IMG/VR virus record: IMGVR_UViG_3300008997_002311
Coordinates: 62,001 to 126,000 of that record
Direction: 5' to 3' (one strand)
DNA: 64,000 bases
Origin: a virus
The notes under the pieces: generated by a model
What the model was told of the DNA's origin: nothing
Databases searched by the model: none
The model's input: the letters and a program-made list of their open reading frames with translations, nothing else
Shown: positions 17,112 to 26,992 of the stretch, one piece after another
Numbering within the stretch: position 1 is the first letter of the stretch
How the letters are laid out: every line of letters begins with the position of its first letter
Program-made: the position numbers and the translations under genes

Positions 17112-17780
17112 ATGGCTAGACTTTTTATTACCCCCAGAGAAATAGATCTAATTTCCGATATTAATAAGGAGATTGTCAAAGACGTCATTGGGCAAAAAGT
17201 TTATTATTATAAAGTCCGTGAAGATTTATCTGAAGTTCATGACGTTTATGAAGAATCACACCAAAAAATATTCGATCCGCCAATAGATTTAGATGCGAGA
17301 ATTGAATGGAATCAAGCAGAAATACGAACCAATCAATTCGGCTCAGAAGAATATAGCACTATAACGGTTTACGTACAATATAGAGACGTGCTAGATAAAG
17401 AAATAGACGTTCAAGAAGGTGATTATGTAAGTTACGGAGATACTTTTTTTGAAATAGTTACATCGGTTATTGATAGTACTATTTTCGGCGAAATAGAATA
17501 TTCTACTGGCTATAAAATGACTTGTAAGCAAGCTAGAAAGGGTCTTATAGATAAAATTCCGCTCGGTCCTACTGACGAAGCATATTCAGACGCTGATGCA
17601 GTTGAGAAAACATTTGTTCAGCAGAGAGGGTTTAAAGAAAATAAAAATGGACCAACTGGTGACGTGAGAGTCCTTCAACAACAGGGAAAACTTCAAAAAG
17701 CTCCCGATGGTCCAGTAGAAGTTTCTCCAAAGGGAGATGAAGAAGGTATTTCTTCTTCGTTTTATGGAGATGATTGTTAA
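17112..17780 (+). CDS. Neck protein, gp14-like
   Basis: A 222-residue protein in the position of T4 gp14 (256 aa), which forms a ring below gp13 and connects head to tail. The core (about 55-140) is beta-rich with EGDYVSYGDTFFEIVTSV, a segment typical of head-tail joining folds; the C-terminal 60 residues are Gly/Pro/Lys-rich and probably extended. The last base of its stop is the first base of the next ATG (TAATG). Family assignment rests on order and this core, not on a unique motif. Confidence 0.65.
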   Translation: MARLFITPREIDLISDINKEIVKDVIGQKVYYYKVREDLSEVHDVYEESHQKIFDPPIDLDARIEWNQAEIRTNQFGSEEYSTITVYVQYRDVLDKEIDVQEGDYVSYGDTFFEIVTSVIDSTIFGEIEYSTGYKMTCKQARKGLIDKIPLGPTDEAYSDADAVEKTFVQQRGFKENKNGPTGDVRVLQQQGKLQKAPDGPVEVSPKGDEEGISSSFYGDDC

Positions 17781-19054
17781 TGTCTACTAGAAAAGAAACT
17801 TCTCCAAACTTTATGCCAATGGGCTCGAGTATAGATCCTGATTTTAATCTTCCTTCTTGCACCGTAGAAGATGTAGATAGGGCTCTGTTTAATTTGTTTG
17901 ACAAAGATTTAAATTTAATTTTTGAGCAAAAGAAAACTACTAAAAAAGTTCCGATAATTTTTGCCACCGGAGAAAGATTTGCGGTTTTGAGAAGAAAGCA
18001 ACCACTTAGAGACAAAGCTGGCGCTATAATTTTGCCGCTTATATCTATTCAAAGAACTGGAATAGAGCAATCTCCAACAAAGGGCAACGCTACAAATCAA
18101 ACATCTCCTATAACAATTAAGAAAAAGCTTTCTCCTGGAGATTCTACATATCAACAAATTTTAAACAAAGAAAGATTACAAAACTCAGATGAGAGAGCTA
18201 CCCCTAACCACGAATTAACGACTAGCGAAACCAAAGGCGGCCAAGGCCGCGGCGCTTCTCCTGGCACCGTTGCGACTCGAAGAAAAGCTCCTAATAAAAA
18301 GCAGAAATTCTCTGAGGGAAAACTAATTTCTGATAGTTTATCAAATAATATTTACGAAATTTACACGCTTCAACCGCCGAAGTATTTTGTCGCTCAATAT
18401 GAAATAACTGTTTGGGCACAATATACTCAGCAAATGAATAATCTTTTAACTGCCATTATGACTTCTTATCACTCTTATGGGCAAAGAACTTTTAGAATAG
18501 AGACTGAAAAAGGTTATTATTTTGTTGCTTATTTTGGAGCATCTATTGGAACTGATAATAATTTTGATGATTTTACGGATAGCGAAAGAATAGTTAGAAA
18601 CACGTTCACGGTAGAAGTTCCGGGATATATAGTCAATCCAGAGTATCCCGGGTCTATGCCGACCCACCGCCGGTATATATCGGCTCCATCGATTTCATTT
18701 GATATGACACAAGTAAACGCAATACCGAATAAGATAATGGTAGAGGGAATTCCAAGTGGAAATCCAAACGACTATATTTTGCAAGATATTTCTTCTATAG
18801 AAGATCCGTCTATTTCAAGCTTAGTTGGTGGAAAAGGCGTGGTTCCAGGAAAATATTTTAAAAATACCAGCGTTGGTGGTTCACAAGCTGGTAATGTGCC
18901 CTTAACAGTAAAAAGAATAGAAATTGACCCTGTTACCGGGCAAACAATTAAAAAACAACTCACAGTGAGAACTAGAAACCAAAGAAAAGGTGAAACAGTT
19001 TATAAAGAATTGCTAACTTATGACTTGGGAGATCTAGTAATTGAACCAGAATGA
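17780..19054 (+). CDS. Tail completion/sheath stabiliser, gp15-like
   Basis: Probable terminator ring at the head-proximal end of the sheath. The 424-residue protein has an N-terminal domain to about 90, a Lys/Thr/Gly-rich linker (about 95-175), and a C-terminal domain with PPKYFVAQYEITVWAQYTQ (about 196-214) and TFTVEVPGYIVNPEY, matching the gp15 type where a strand-helix unit reads tail-tube ends. T4 gp15 is 272 residues, so the linker is extra. ATG overlaps the previous stop by one base; a TTG two codons upstream is less likely. Confidence 0.7.
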   Translation: MSTRKETSPNFMPMGSSIDPDFNLPSCTVEDVDRALFNLFDKDLNLIFEQKKTTKKVPIIFATGERFAVLRRKQPLRDKAGAIILPLISIQRTGIEQSPTKGNATNQTSPITIKKKLSPGDSTYQQILNKERLQNSDERATPNHELTTSETKGGQGRGASPGTVATRRKAPNKKQKFSEGKLISDSLSNNIYEIYTLQPPKYFVAQYEITVWAQYTQQMNNLLTAIMTSYHSYGQRTFRIETEKGYYFVAYFGASIGTDNNFDDFTDSERIVRNTFTVEVPGYIVNPEYPGSMPTHRRYISAPSISFDMTQVNAIPNKIMVEGIPSGNPNDYILQDISSIEDPSISSLVGGKGVVPGKYFKNTSVGGSQAGNVPLTVKRIEIDPVTGQTIKKQLTVRTRNQRKGETVYKELLTYDLGDLVIEPE

Positions 19055-19075
19055 GATTTTTGGGTTTGAAATGAA

Positions 19076-19082
19076 TATTTAT
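19076..19082 (+). promoter_or_regulatory. Putative late promoter motif (sheath 1)
   Basis: TATTTAT in AAATGAATATTTAT, identical over 14 nt to the portal copy, 34 nt before the first sheath gene. Confidence 0.5.
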
Positions 19083-19116
19083 GAAAGACAGCAAATATGC
19101 TTGAGGAGAGATTTAA

Positions 19117-22100
19117 ATGGCTGAACAGACCTTCCGTTCTCCAGGGTTTTTTGAACAAGAGATAGATCTTTCACAGAGAGAGAAAGCTCCTGTAGGTACT
19201 CCTGCGGGTATTATTGGAACCTCACAAAAGGGTCCAGCTTTCGTACCTGTGATTGTCGGTTCTTTTGCAGATTTCGAAACGCGATTTGGTACATTAGATT
19301 CAAACCGTTTTGGTCCCTATGCAGTTAGAGAATACTTAAAAAACAAAGATGCAATAACTTATCTAAGAGTACTTGGTGCAGGATCTAACGACACCAGTTC
19401 TGAAATAAGCAACACACAAAATTATGGAATCGTTTCCAAAGCTGGATTCGTTGTTTCCGGGTCTCGGGTAGTTGGCTCTACCGGAGCGGGCAGTGGAGAT
19501 CAGCGACATCGCGGATGCGTGCAGTTCTTATGCGCTCGCCACTACCTTTCAGCTTCTGAAGGCTCAGTTGGATATCCAATTTTCGACGATAACGATTCCT
19601 TTCCGGGGCTGTCTTCTGTTAGTACCCGTGGAACTATCAACGTTATCAACTTAGTTCGTGGAATGATAATTCCAGCATCAGGAACTAGAGTTATGTTAGC
19701 TAATTGGGATGAATCTATTGGGGGGTCTTCATATTCGCCTCCAACTGAAGATATTGCTACTAGAAACGATAATCCAACCGCTGAAGCTTATAATACTTTT
19801 AAAATTATTATTTCTTCTTCGGCAGGTACAGGTTTTGCAAATGATGATGCTGTAGCTGGCTTTAGAATTTATTCAGCCTCTTTAGATCCGAATAATGACA
19901 ATTATATTTCTAAAGTCTTAAATACAGATCCGTGGAAGTTTGGAGAAGAGCAACATATCTTATGGGCTGATTTCCCTGTAGAAAATGAATTGGCTCCAGT
20001 ATCCGAGGGCGCAGGCGCCATTGGGATTCTTTCCGGTACAAACGCTACAAATGGGATTGGATTAAGCGAGAATTGGAGAGATTCTTTCGGTAGATTTGAT
20101 ACTAGATACACGGCACCACGAACACCATCTCTTATATCACAGCCTTTCGGTGGCACAGAATATGATCTGTTCCACTTTGAGTCTCTTTCTGATGGTTCCT
20201 ATGCAAACTCGAAGCATAAGGTCTCTATTGCCAATCTCCGGGCTTCTACAGACGAAAATTACCCATATGGTACTTTCGAAGTTCAGCTAAGAAAATTTGA
20301 TGATAACGACCTTTCAAAAGAAGTGATTGAGGTTTATCCAGAGTGTACTCTTGATCCTAAGAGTGATAGATTTATTGGACTTCAGATTGGTGATAAAAAA
20401 GTATTTTATGATTTTGACTCTGAAGATCCAGAAGAGCGTAGACTAGTAGTCGAAGGGAAATATCCTAATCGCTCTCCAAATATTAGAGTGGTAGTTAATA
20501 ACGCTGTATATAACGGAGAAGTTCCGAAAGCTTCCTTGCCTTTCGGTTTCCGCGGTATTCCAGTACTTAAAACCACTGATACATTTACTGATATTCCAAG
20601 CAGTACAATTACTGGCTGGGAAGGAGGCTGGGGTTCGACCGGCACAAGGGTTTGCGGAGTTTTGAACCGGGACACAGCTTCTGGACTTTCTGGTTCTATT
20701 TTACCTCCACTACCATATAGATTTAAGTGCACAAGAGGTCAAGTGGATTCATCTCCGGCATTTGCTGGTGATCCAGGCAAAAACGAGAGAGCAGATTCAA
20801 GACTTTATTGGGGAACAATGCCCACGCGTTTACCTCTCACAGCTTCAGTAACTCACGCTACTTATGATGCTAATATCGGAAGCTTAACCAACAACTTGGT
20901 TAAGGGATATACAACATTCCAGGGGATTGTGAAACTAGACAACTTAGTTACTGGCTCTGGTGCAGATGCGTTTAATAATAACAAGTTTACTCTTGCTAGA
21001 GTAGCTCTTTATAACACTGAGACAAACTTGAGCAAAATTACTGGCTCTGCCAATGAGCACATGCTCGATGCTGCGTATATTAGAAACGGAATTTATAGTT
21101 CTACTGATTATACACTTAGTGATGGCGTCAGGTCTGGAAGACTTACTTTGGCGACTTTAATAAATTCTAGTTCTATTAAGTTTAACCGGTTCCAAGATTA
21201 CGCGAAGTTTACTCTTCCGTTCTATGGCGGTTTTGATGGACTAAACGTTTTAAATAAAGCTAACGCGCTTATGAATGATAGAGCAGCCTCTACAGATCCA
21301 AAAGGTCTTGCTGGGGATGATCCACCGGGCGGTGGACTCGGTCTTGGCGGAACAGCTGGAAACGGATCAATGTCTGGGCTGGGACGCCAAAACAACGTAG
21401 TTTTCTCTTACAGAAAAGCTGTAGAGATTATGACTGATCCAATGATAGTCAACACTAATCTTCTTGCGGTACCAGGCATAAGAGATCCATTCATTACTGA
21501 TCTTGCTGCTGATAGAACTAGAGATTATTCAATGGCTATGTATGTTATGGACATTCAGCAGTACGACGAAGATGAAAATAGACTGTTTGATTCTGACACT
21601 GCGAAGCGAGATGTAAGAGAAACTGCCGAGCAGTTTGAAGGCCGTAGAGTTAATAACAACTATGCTGCGACTTACTTCCCCGACGTATATATCGATGACC
21701 CAGTTAATAATAAGAGTGTTTTAGTTCCTTCATCTGTAGTTGCTATGGGGGCTTTGGGTTATAACGACACTGTAGCATATCCTTGGTTCGCGCCTGCTGG
21801 ATTTAACCGCGGATCATTAGACAACGTTAGAAATACTGCGGTGAGATTAACTGCTGGAGATAGAGATGAGCTATATGATGCTAGAGTTAATCCTATAGCT
21901 AATTTTCCAAATGGCGGATTCGTCATCTTCGGCCAAAAGACCCTGCAGATCAACAAGAGTGCGCTTGACAGGGTAAACGTTCGAAGAATGTTACTTGAAG
22001 TCAAGAGATTAGTGGTTCAAGTAGCAGATAGACTGTTATTCGAACCAAACACACCGGCAACAAGATCGAGATTTATTTCTCAAGTTGCACCAATTTTAGC

Positions 22101-22281
22101 ACTAGTTCAATCACAGGCAGGTATAGAGAAGTTTTCTGTGGTCATGGACGACACAAACAATTCGCCACAAGATGTAGAGCAAAATAAACTGAATGGTAGA
22201 ATAGTGGTTGTTCCCACTCGTTCTGTTGAATTCATTGCTATTGACTTTATTATCACAAATAGTGGCGTATTGTTCATGTAA
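19117..22281 (+). CDS. Tail sheath protein, gp18-like, copy 1
   Basis: Contractile sheath subunit (1054 aa). The N-terminus FRSPGFFEQEIDLS and the following GTPAGIIGTSQKGPAFVPV (residues about 28-46) are typical of myophage sheath proteins, and the C-terminal domain (RMLLEVKRLVVQVADRLLFEPN, then VVVPTRSVEFIAIDFIITN) is the conserved polymerising domain. T4 gp18 is 659 residues, so about 400 residues are inserted in the central, surface-exposed domains. A ribosome-binding site GAGGAG lies upstream. A diverged paralogue follows directly. Confidence 0.95.
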   Translation: MAEQTFRSPGFFEQEIDLSQREKAPVGTPAGIIGTSQKGPAFVPVIVGSFADFETRFGTLDSNRFGPYAVREYLKNKDAITYLRVLGAGSNDTSSEISNTQNYGIVSKAGFVVSGSRVVGSTGAGSGDQRHRGCVQFLCARHYLSASEGSVGYPIFDDNDSFPGLSSVSTRGTINVINLVRGMIIPASGTRVMLANWDESIGGSSYSPPTEDIATRNDNPTAEAYNTFKIIISSSAGTGFANDDAVAGFRIYSASLDPNNDNYISKVLNTDPWKFGEEQHILWADFPVENELAPVSEGAGAIGILSGTNATNGIGLSENWRDSFGRFDTRYTAPRTPSLISQPFGGTEYDLFHFESLSDGSYANSKHKVSIANLRASTDENYPYGTFEVQLRKFDDNDLSKEVIEVYPECTLDPKSDRFIGLQIGDKKVFYDFDSEDPEERRLVVEGKYPNRSPNIRVVVNNAVYNGEVPKASLPFGFRGIPVLKTTDTFTDIPSSTITGWEGGWGSTGTRVCGVLNRDTASGLSGSILPPLPYRFKCTRGQVDSSPAFAGDPGKNERADSRLYWGTMPTRLPLTASVTHATYDANIGSLTNNLVKGYTTFQGIVKLDNLVTGSGADAFNNNKFTLARVALYNTETNLSKITGSANEHMLDAAYIRNGIYSSTDYTLSDGVRSGRLTLATLINSSSIKFNRFQDYAKFTLPFYGGFDGLNVLNKANALMNDRAASTDPKGLAGDDPPGGGLGLGGTAGNGSMSGLGRQNNVVFSYRKAVEIMTDPMIVNTNLLAVPGIRDPFITDLAADRTRDYSMAMYVMDIQQYDEDENRLFDSDTAKRDVRETAEQFEGRRVNNNYAATYFPDVYIDDPVNNKSVLVPSSVVAMGALGYNDTVAYPWFAPAGFNRGSLDNVRNTAVRLTAGDRDELYDARVNPIANFPNGGFVIFGQKTLQINKSALDRVNVRRMLLEVKRLVVQVADRLLFEPNTPATRSRFISQVAPILALVQSQAGIEKFSVVMDDTNNSPQDVEQNKLNGRIVVVPTRSVEFIAIDFIITNSGVLFM

Positions 22282-22322
22282 TGAATAGTTACTTGTAAGA
22301 GAAATTTTAGGAGCACAAATAA

Positions 22323-25300
22323 ATGGCTGAATTAACTTTTAAAAGTCCGGGAGTTGCAACAAGGGAGATTGACCTTTCAGGTCCGACTAGTGTTGCCCCT
22401 CAAGGTACCCCAGCTGGAATAATCGCTACGGCAAATCAAGGTCGAGCTTTTGTTCCAGTGACAGTTGCTACTTACCAAGATTTCATCGCAACATTCGGAG
22501 CTTCCGATGGCGAGAAATTTGGACCGTTAGCTATGAACGAATGGATGAGAAATGCAAAGGCGGGTACTTATCTAAGAGTTCTCGGCGTTGGCGATGGAAA
22601 AAAGAGAATTACATCGCAAACAACAGATGCTGGTGGTTACGACATTTATCCTGGAGCAGTAAAAAATGCAGGATTTATTGTAGGGACCAAACAATTAAAC
22701 GATAAAGGATACCTCAACACTAACGTTTATGCTTACGACTATGGTGTAGCTGGCGGAACATATATGTTTGGCGCACTAATGTCTGAATCTGCAGGAAGTA
22801 CAATATTTTCCGATGCGGGTTTGCAGAGCAAAAATTATTCGTGGATTGGATATGGCGCAAAAGCAGTTCCAATTTTAAGAGCTGTTTTAATGGTTGCATC
22901 TGGTGTTACTTTAGGACTTTCTGGCAACTTAGTTAAAGGGCCGGGCGCTGGAGTTGTAACAGCTTCTGCCACAGGAACAAAGGGAATATTAAGCTCTGCG
23001 TTTGACGGCGGTGCAAGTTGGGGAGAGCTAGATCTTACCTCGGCAAACCACTACAACTTTACAATGCTGTTAAACGGGCACAAGAACACCTCGGCTTATC
23101 CAAATACAATTACAGCTTCTATGTCTCCTTGGAGCCCTTCATATTTTACAAATGTATTCAACACAGATCCAACTAAACTACAGCAAGCTGGATATTATAT
23201 GTACACGCATTATGATATTGCTCCAACTCTTGCGGTTGTTACTGGTACCGGAGTAGTTTCAGTCAATGCTTGGACCGGATCTTATGCAGCTTCGAACTAT
23301 GAGCCCTGCTTATTCGTTCTAACAGCTTCTGATGGAGTTAACCAAGGAACGACTACTAAACCTAATTACGAAAACTTCTCTGACAGGTTCCGAACAGCTT
23401 TCTCTCCTTGGGCAATATCTCAGAAATTCGGTGGAAAATATAAAAACTTGTTTAGATTCCACTGCTTAGATGACGGCCAATATCCAAACACTTTAACAAA
23501 AGTTTCTATTAGTAATTTTAAAAAGGGTGCCACTGAAGAAAATTATGGAACTTTCGATGTAGAAATTAGGGCTTTCGGAGACACCGACGCTGAAAAACAA
23601 GTTTTAGAATCCTACCTTGGAGTTAATTTAGATCCAACTTCTGATGATTACATTGCAAGAAGAATTGGAAATGTCCACCAATACTTTGATTTTGACCACA
23701 AGGTCGCAAGTCAAAAATTGGTAATTGAAGGCATTCATCCAAACATGAGTAAATACGTTAGGGTAGAAGTGCACAACGAAGTAGATGTTCAAAATACTCC
23801 GGTCACTTCCTTACCGATAGGATATCGTGGTCCTTATCACTTAGTTACATCTGGTTCAGACATATTCTCAGATCCAGGTTATCCTGCAATGAATACTATT
23901 ACAGGCTCAGCTGCTGACGCTGACGGTAGTGGGGTCATGGCCCAAGGAACTGTAATCGCGCAATCAACTTGGGGCGAAAGAATGGTAGAACCCCCTATCC
24001 CTTATAGACTTTGTATCTCAAACAACACAGGAGATAAAAGAACGGCTAATAGCTCTTATTATTGGGGTGTCCAGTTTACTAAGCAAGATAGGATTTATGA
24101 AAAAGGCCCTAACGCTAGTAACGTTTTGGAAGAGTCATTAGCTTCTTATACTAAATACTTTCCTCGGTTCGCCACCGGCCAACGACACGTTTCAGTCGGG
24201 AATAACGCCGGAGCTTTAGACGCTAGTGGAACCGTATTAGACTCAGATAAATTTAATAACAATATCTTCACGCTCGAAAGAGTTCAAGTTCACACTAAAT
24301 CTTCAGAAGACAAAGTAGATTCTAAAGAGTGGGCATTCTCAGTCTATAGAAGATCAGGGGTGTTAAGTTCTTCACTTCTAAAGAGCGATGGAACTTATTC
24401 AACTGGTCGCTTCTTAAATGTCGATAAAGACTTTGGAGATGTAGCTTCTCGCAAATACATGAAATTTACGATGTTTATGCAGGGAGGATTTGACGGCGTT
24501 AATATCTTCGATGAAGATAAAGCTAAGCTTAATAATGCTGCTGCATCCCGCGAGATGGATGATGAGAACCAAGGCTACGCGCAAGGTCCAACAGTTGCAA
24601 CTTACATGAAAGCTATCGATGTAATGTCTGAAAAATCAGATGCTGATATTATGCTCTTAGCTATTCCTGGAATCCGCGAGACAAAAATTACTGATCACGC
24701 ACTAGACAGAACTGAAGAGCGTTTCGATGCTATGTACGTCATGGATATTGAAGAAAGAGACACTCAGAATAATGTAGTAACTGGATCTCTAGAGATAATT
24801 GGTGTTAATAACACTGTTACTAATTTTAAATCTAGAAATCTTGATAGCTCATTTGGAGCTGCTTACTTCCCAGACACCTATATTACTGATCCAGCGACTG
24901 GAACCAATGTAAGGTGTCCACCATCAGTTTCAGTTTTAGGAGCTATGTCGTTAAACGATGCAGTTGCATATCCATGGTATGCTCCAGCAGGATTTACTCG
25001 AGGCGCTCTGTCTACTACTCTTTGGGCTCACGTCCAGTTGAGTCGAGCTAATTTAGACACACTTTATGATGCTGATATTAACCCAATAACAAACTTCCCA
25101 ACTTCTAACGGGGTCGTAGTATTCGGTCAAAAGACAATACTCCGGTCTGCTAGCGCTTTGGATAGAGTAAACGTTAGAAGGCTTCTTATCGATATTCGTA
25201 GAAAAGTTAGAAAAATTGCAGATACTTTCCTCTTTGAGCCTAACCGAGAAGATACTCTTGCTAGATTCTCTGCTTCAGTAACGCCTGTTCTTACAAGAAT

Positions 25301-25472
25301 TCAGCAACAGCAGGGTCTCGATAGGTTCAAGGTCTTAATTGACACCACAACCACCACCCAGGCTGATGTAGAAAATAATACTATTAGAGGAAAAATATTC
25401 TTGCAGCCCACTCGCTCTGTCGAGTTCATATCTCTTGATTTCGTTGTTACAAATAATGGGACAGAGATTTAG
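22323..25472 (+). CDS. Tail sheath protein paralogue, copy 2
   Basis: A 1049-residue second sheath protein. N-terminal LTFKSPGVATREIDLS and GTPAGIIATANQGRAFVPV, and the C-terminal RLLIDIRRKVRKIADTFLFEPN, align with copy 1, while the middle (about 100-750) has diverged strongly. Both copies keep the ends needed for the sheath mesh, so both could polymerise. It has its own AGGAG site 41 nt after copy 1 and is followed by the tail tube gene. Possible roles are alternating sheath layers, a specialised ring, or functional divergence of the surface. Confidence 0.93.
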   Translation: MAELTFKSPGVATREIDLSGPTSVAPQGTPAGIIATANQGRAFVPVTVATYQDFIATFGASDGEKFGPLAMNEWMRNAKAGTYLRVLGVGDGKKRITSQTTDAGGYDIYPGAVKNAGFIVGTKQLNDKGYLNTNVYAYDYGVAGGTYMFGALMSESAGSTIFSDAGLQSKNYSWIGYGAKAVPILRAVLMVASGVTLGLSGNLVKGPGAGVVTASATGTKGILSSAFDGGASWGELDLTSANHYNFTMLLNGHKNTSAYPNTITASMSPWSPSYFTNVFNTDPTKLQQAGYYMYTHYDIAPTLAVVTGTGVVSVNAWTGSYAASNYEPCLFVLTASDGVNQGTTTKPNYENFSDRFRTAFSPWAISQKFGGKYKNLFRFHCLDDGQYPNTLTKVSISNFKKGATEENYGTFDVEIRAFGDTDAEKQVLESYLGVNLDPTSDDYIARRIGNVHQYFDFDHKVASQKLVIEGIHPNMSKYVRVEVHNEVDVQNTPVTSLPIGYRGPYHLVTSGSDIFSDPGYPAMNTITGSAADADGSGVMAQGTVIAQSTWGERMVEPPIPYRLCISNNTGDKRTANSSYYWGVQFTKQDRIYEKGPNASNVLEESLASYTKYFPRFATGQRHVSVGNNAGALDASGTVLDSDKFNNNIFTLERVQVHTKSSEDKVDSKEWAFSVYRRSGVLSSSLLKSDGTYSTGRFLNVDKDFGDVASRKYMKFTMFMQGGFDGVNIFDEDKAKLNNAAASREMDDENQGYAQGPTVATYMKAIDVMSEKSDADIMLLAIPGIRETKITDHALDRTEERFDAMYVMDIEERDTQNNVVTGSLEIIGVNNTVTNFKSRNLDSSFGAAYFPDTYITDPATGTNVRCPPSVSVLGAMSLNDAVAYPWYAPAGFTRGALSTTLWAHVQLSRANLDTLYDADINPITNFPTSNGVVVFGQKTILRSASALDRVNVRRLLIDIRRKVRKIADTFLFEPNREDTLARFSASVTPVLTRIQQQQGLDRFKVLIDTTTTTQADVENNTIRGKIFLQPTRSVEFISLDFVVTNNGTEI

Positions 25473-25512
25473 TTTGCGTAATACTTAGTTTATACCATAG
25501 GAGAAAAAGAAA

Positions 25513-26001
25513 ATGGCCGAAACTCTCGCAGTTCAAGACATGCTTCCAAATAAATTTGAGCCAAAAAGAAAATTTAGATGGATATTTGCTATCGAAGGAA
25601 TCGATGCTTTCTTAATGAAGGCAGCGGCTCGCCCCAACGTTACAATTTCTGAACAGGAATTGCACTTCATTAATTCACGGAGATACCTTGCTGGTAAGAT
25701 GAATTATGATCCAATCAGTGTTACCCTTTATGATCCAATTGCTCCATCTGGAGCTCAACAGGTCATGGAGTGGGTTCGTACACATTCAGAATCTGTTTCT
25801 GGTAGATCTGGTTATGCTGATTTCTATAAAAGAGATTGCCAGCTTAAAATGCTAGATCCAGTAGGAACAGTAGTGGAGCTCTGGGATCTTAAGGGATGCT
25901 TTTTAACTAATGCTAACTTTAACGATCTAGATTATACAGCTGAAGATCCAACCGAAATTGCTTTGACGATTAGATTCGACAATTGCGTACTTCAATACTG
26001 A
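25513..26001 (+). CDS. Tail tube protein, gp19-like
   Basis: Inner tube subunit (162 aa; T4 gp19 is 163). The N-terminal KFRWIFAIEGIDAFLMKAAARP, the PISVTLYDPIAPSGAQQVMEW segment (about 61-82) and the C-terminal LTIRFDNCVLQY are typical of gp19-type tubes. Located directly after the sheath genes, as in other contractile phages, with AGGAG upstream and a strong terminator downstream, consistent with high expression. Confidence 0.94.
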   Translation: MAETLAVQDMLPNKFEPKRKFRWIFAIEGIDAFLMKAAARPNVTISEQELHFINSRRYLAGKMNYDPISVTLYDPIAPSGAQQVMEWVRTHSESVSGRSGYADFYKRDCQLKMLDPVGTVVELWDLKGCFLTNANFNDLDYTAEDPTEIALTIRFDNCVLQY

Positions 26002-26039
26002 TATTTTCTCCATTTTCTTTTTAGTTTTGAACTGCTTAG

Positions 26040-26072
26040 CAGCTCCGTTTAACGACGGAGCTGTTTTATTTT
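26040..26072 (+). terminator. Rho-independent terminator after tail tube gene
   Basis: CAGCTCCGT (26040-26048), 6-nt loop, ACGGAGCTG (26055-26063), followed by TTTTATTTT. Confidence 0.92.
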
Positions 26073-26125
26073 ACATTTGCTGAAATTGGTAAAAATTACA
26101 GTAAGATCTTTATTTAGGAGATTAA

Positions 26126-26992
26126 ATGTCTGATAACAGTGATAGAGCAAAAAGAAACGAAGTTTTCGGATCTGGCAACGGACCTACTGGTCACGCTCCC
26201 GGCATGCCGACTAGAAATGTAATGAAAGACGATTTTGGCTTGGATATTCCAGTCGACATCGTTCCATTGCCTTCGAAGGGGGTAGTCTACCCAGTAGATT
26301 CTGCGATGTATGGAAAGGAAACAGTTTCCATCAGAGCAATGACAGCTAGAGAAGAAGATATTTTAACTTCTAGAGCTCTTATTAAAAATGGAACGGTTAT
26401 TTCCGAGCTTCTAAAGTCCTGTATTGTTGACGAAGGCTTCGAGCCTATGAATATGTTAACTGGCGACCGGAATGCCCTGATGACAGCTCTGAGGATCACG
26501 GGCTATGGTGCTGAGTATAGTGTGGAAGTTAATTGTCCAGCATGTAGTGAAAGATCTAAACAAGATTTTAATCTTGCAGAACTTCCAGTCAAAAGATTAG
26601 AAATAAATCCAGTTTCCGATGGCGCTAATTTGTTCGAAGTTGATTTACCGGTAACTAAGAAAACAGCACGGTTTAAGTTTTTAATAGGCTCTGATGAGCA
26701 AGAAATATCTACTGTTTCTGAAAGAAGAAAGAAGGCGGGTCAGAGAACTGATAATTTAGTTACGACAAGACTTCAATATTCTCTAGTTTCTATTGGCGGT
26801 ATTACCGATAAATCTAAGCTTAATATTTTTATTAGAAGCATGCCAGCTAAAGACTCTCTTTTCTTGAGAAGATATATTGATGCTAACGAACCAGGAATAG
26901 AAATGAAGGCTTGGATGGAATGCCCATCTTGTTTTGAGTCTTCGGAGGTAAAAATGCCGCTTGGCGCAAGCTTTTTTTGGCCTGAATCCTGA
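26126..26992 (+). CDS. Baseplate/tail assembly chaperone, gp26-like
   Basis: A 288-residue protein resembling the T4 gp26-type baseplate hub assembly family: MTAREEDILTSRALIKNGTV (about 72-91), GDRNALMTALRITGYG (about 113-128), two cysteine pairs CPAC and CPSC that would bind one zinc, and the terminal GASFFWPE. It lies between tube and tape measure genes, the place of tail assembly chaperones in many phages. Its last codons pass through a run of seven Ts (26972-26978), where the frame of the next gene can be entered by a -2 or +1 slip, so a fused longer product may be made. Confidence 0.78.
   Translation: MSDNSDRAKRNEVFGSGNGPTGHAPGMPTRNVMKDDFGLDIPVDIVPLPSKGVVYPVDSAMYGKETVSIRAMTAREEDILTSRALIKNGTVISELLKSCIVDEGFEPMNMLTGDRNALMTALRITGYGAEYSVEVNCPACSERSKQDFNLAELPVKRLEINPVSDGANLFEVDLPVTKKTARFKFLIGSDEQEISTVSERRKKAGQRTDNLVTTRLQYSLVSIGGITDKSKLNIFIRSMPAKDSLFLRRYIDANEPGIEMKAWMECPSCFESSEVKMPLGASFFWPES

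Noticed and set aside
26111-26117. TATTTAG near the gp26-like start as a further late promoter
   Set aside because: It lies only 8 nt before the ATG and overlaps the AGGAG ribosome-binding site, so it is not consistent with the other spacings.
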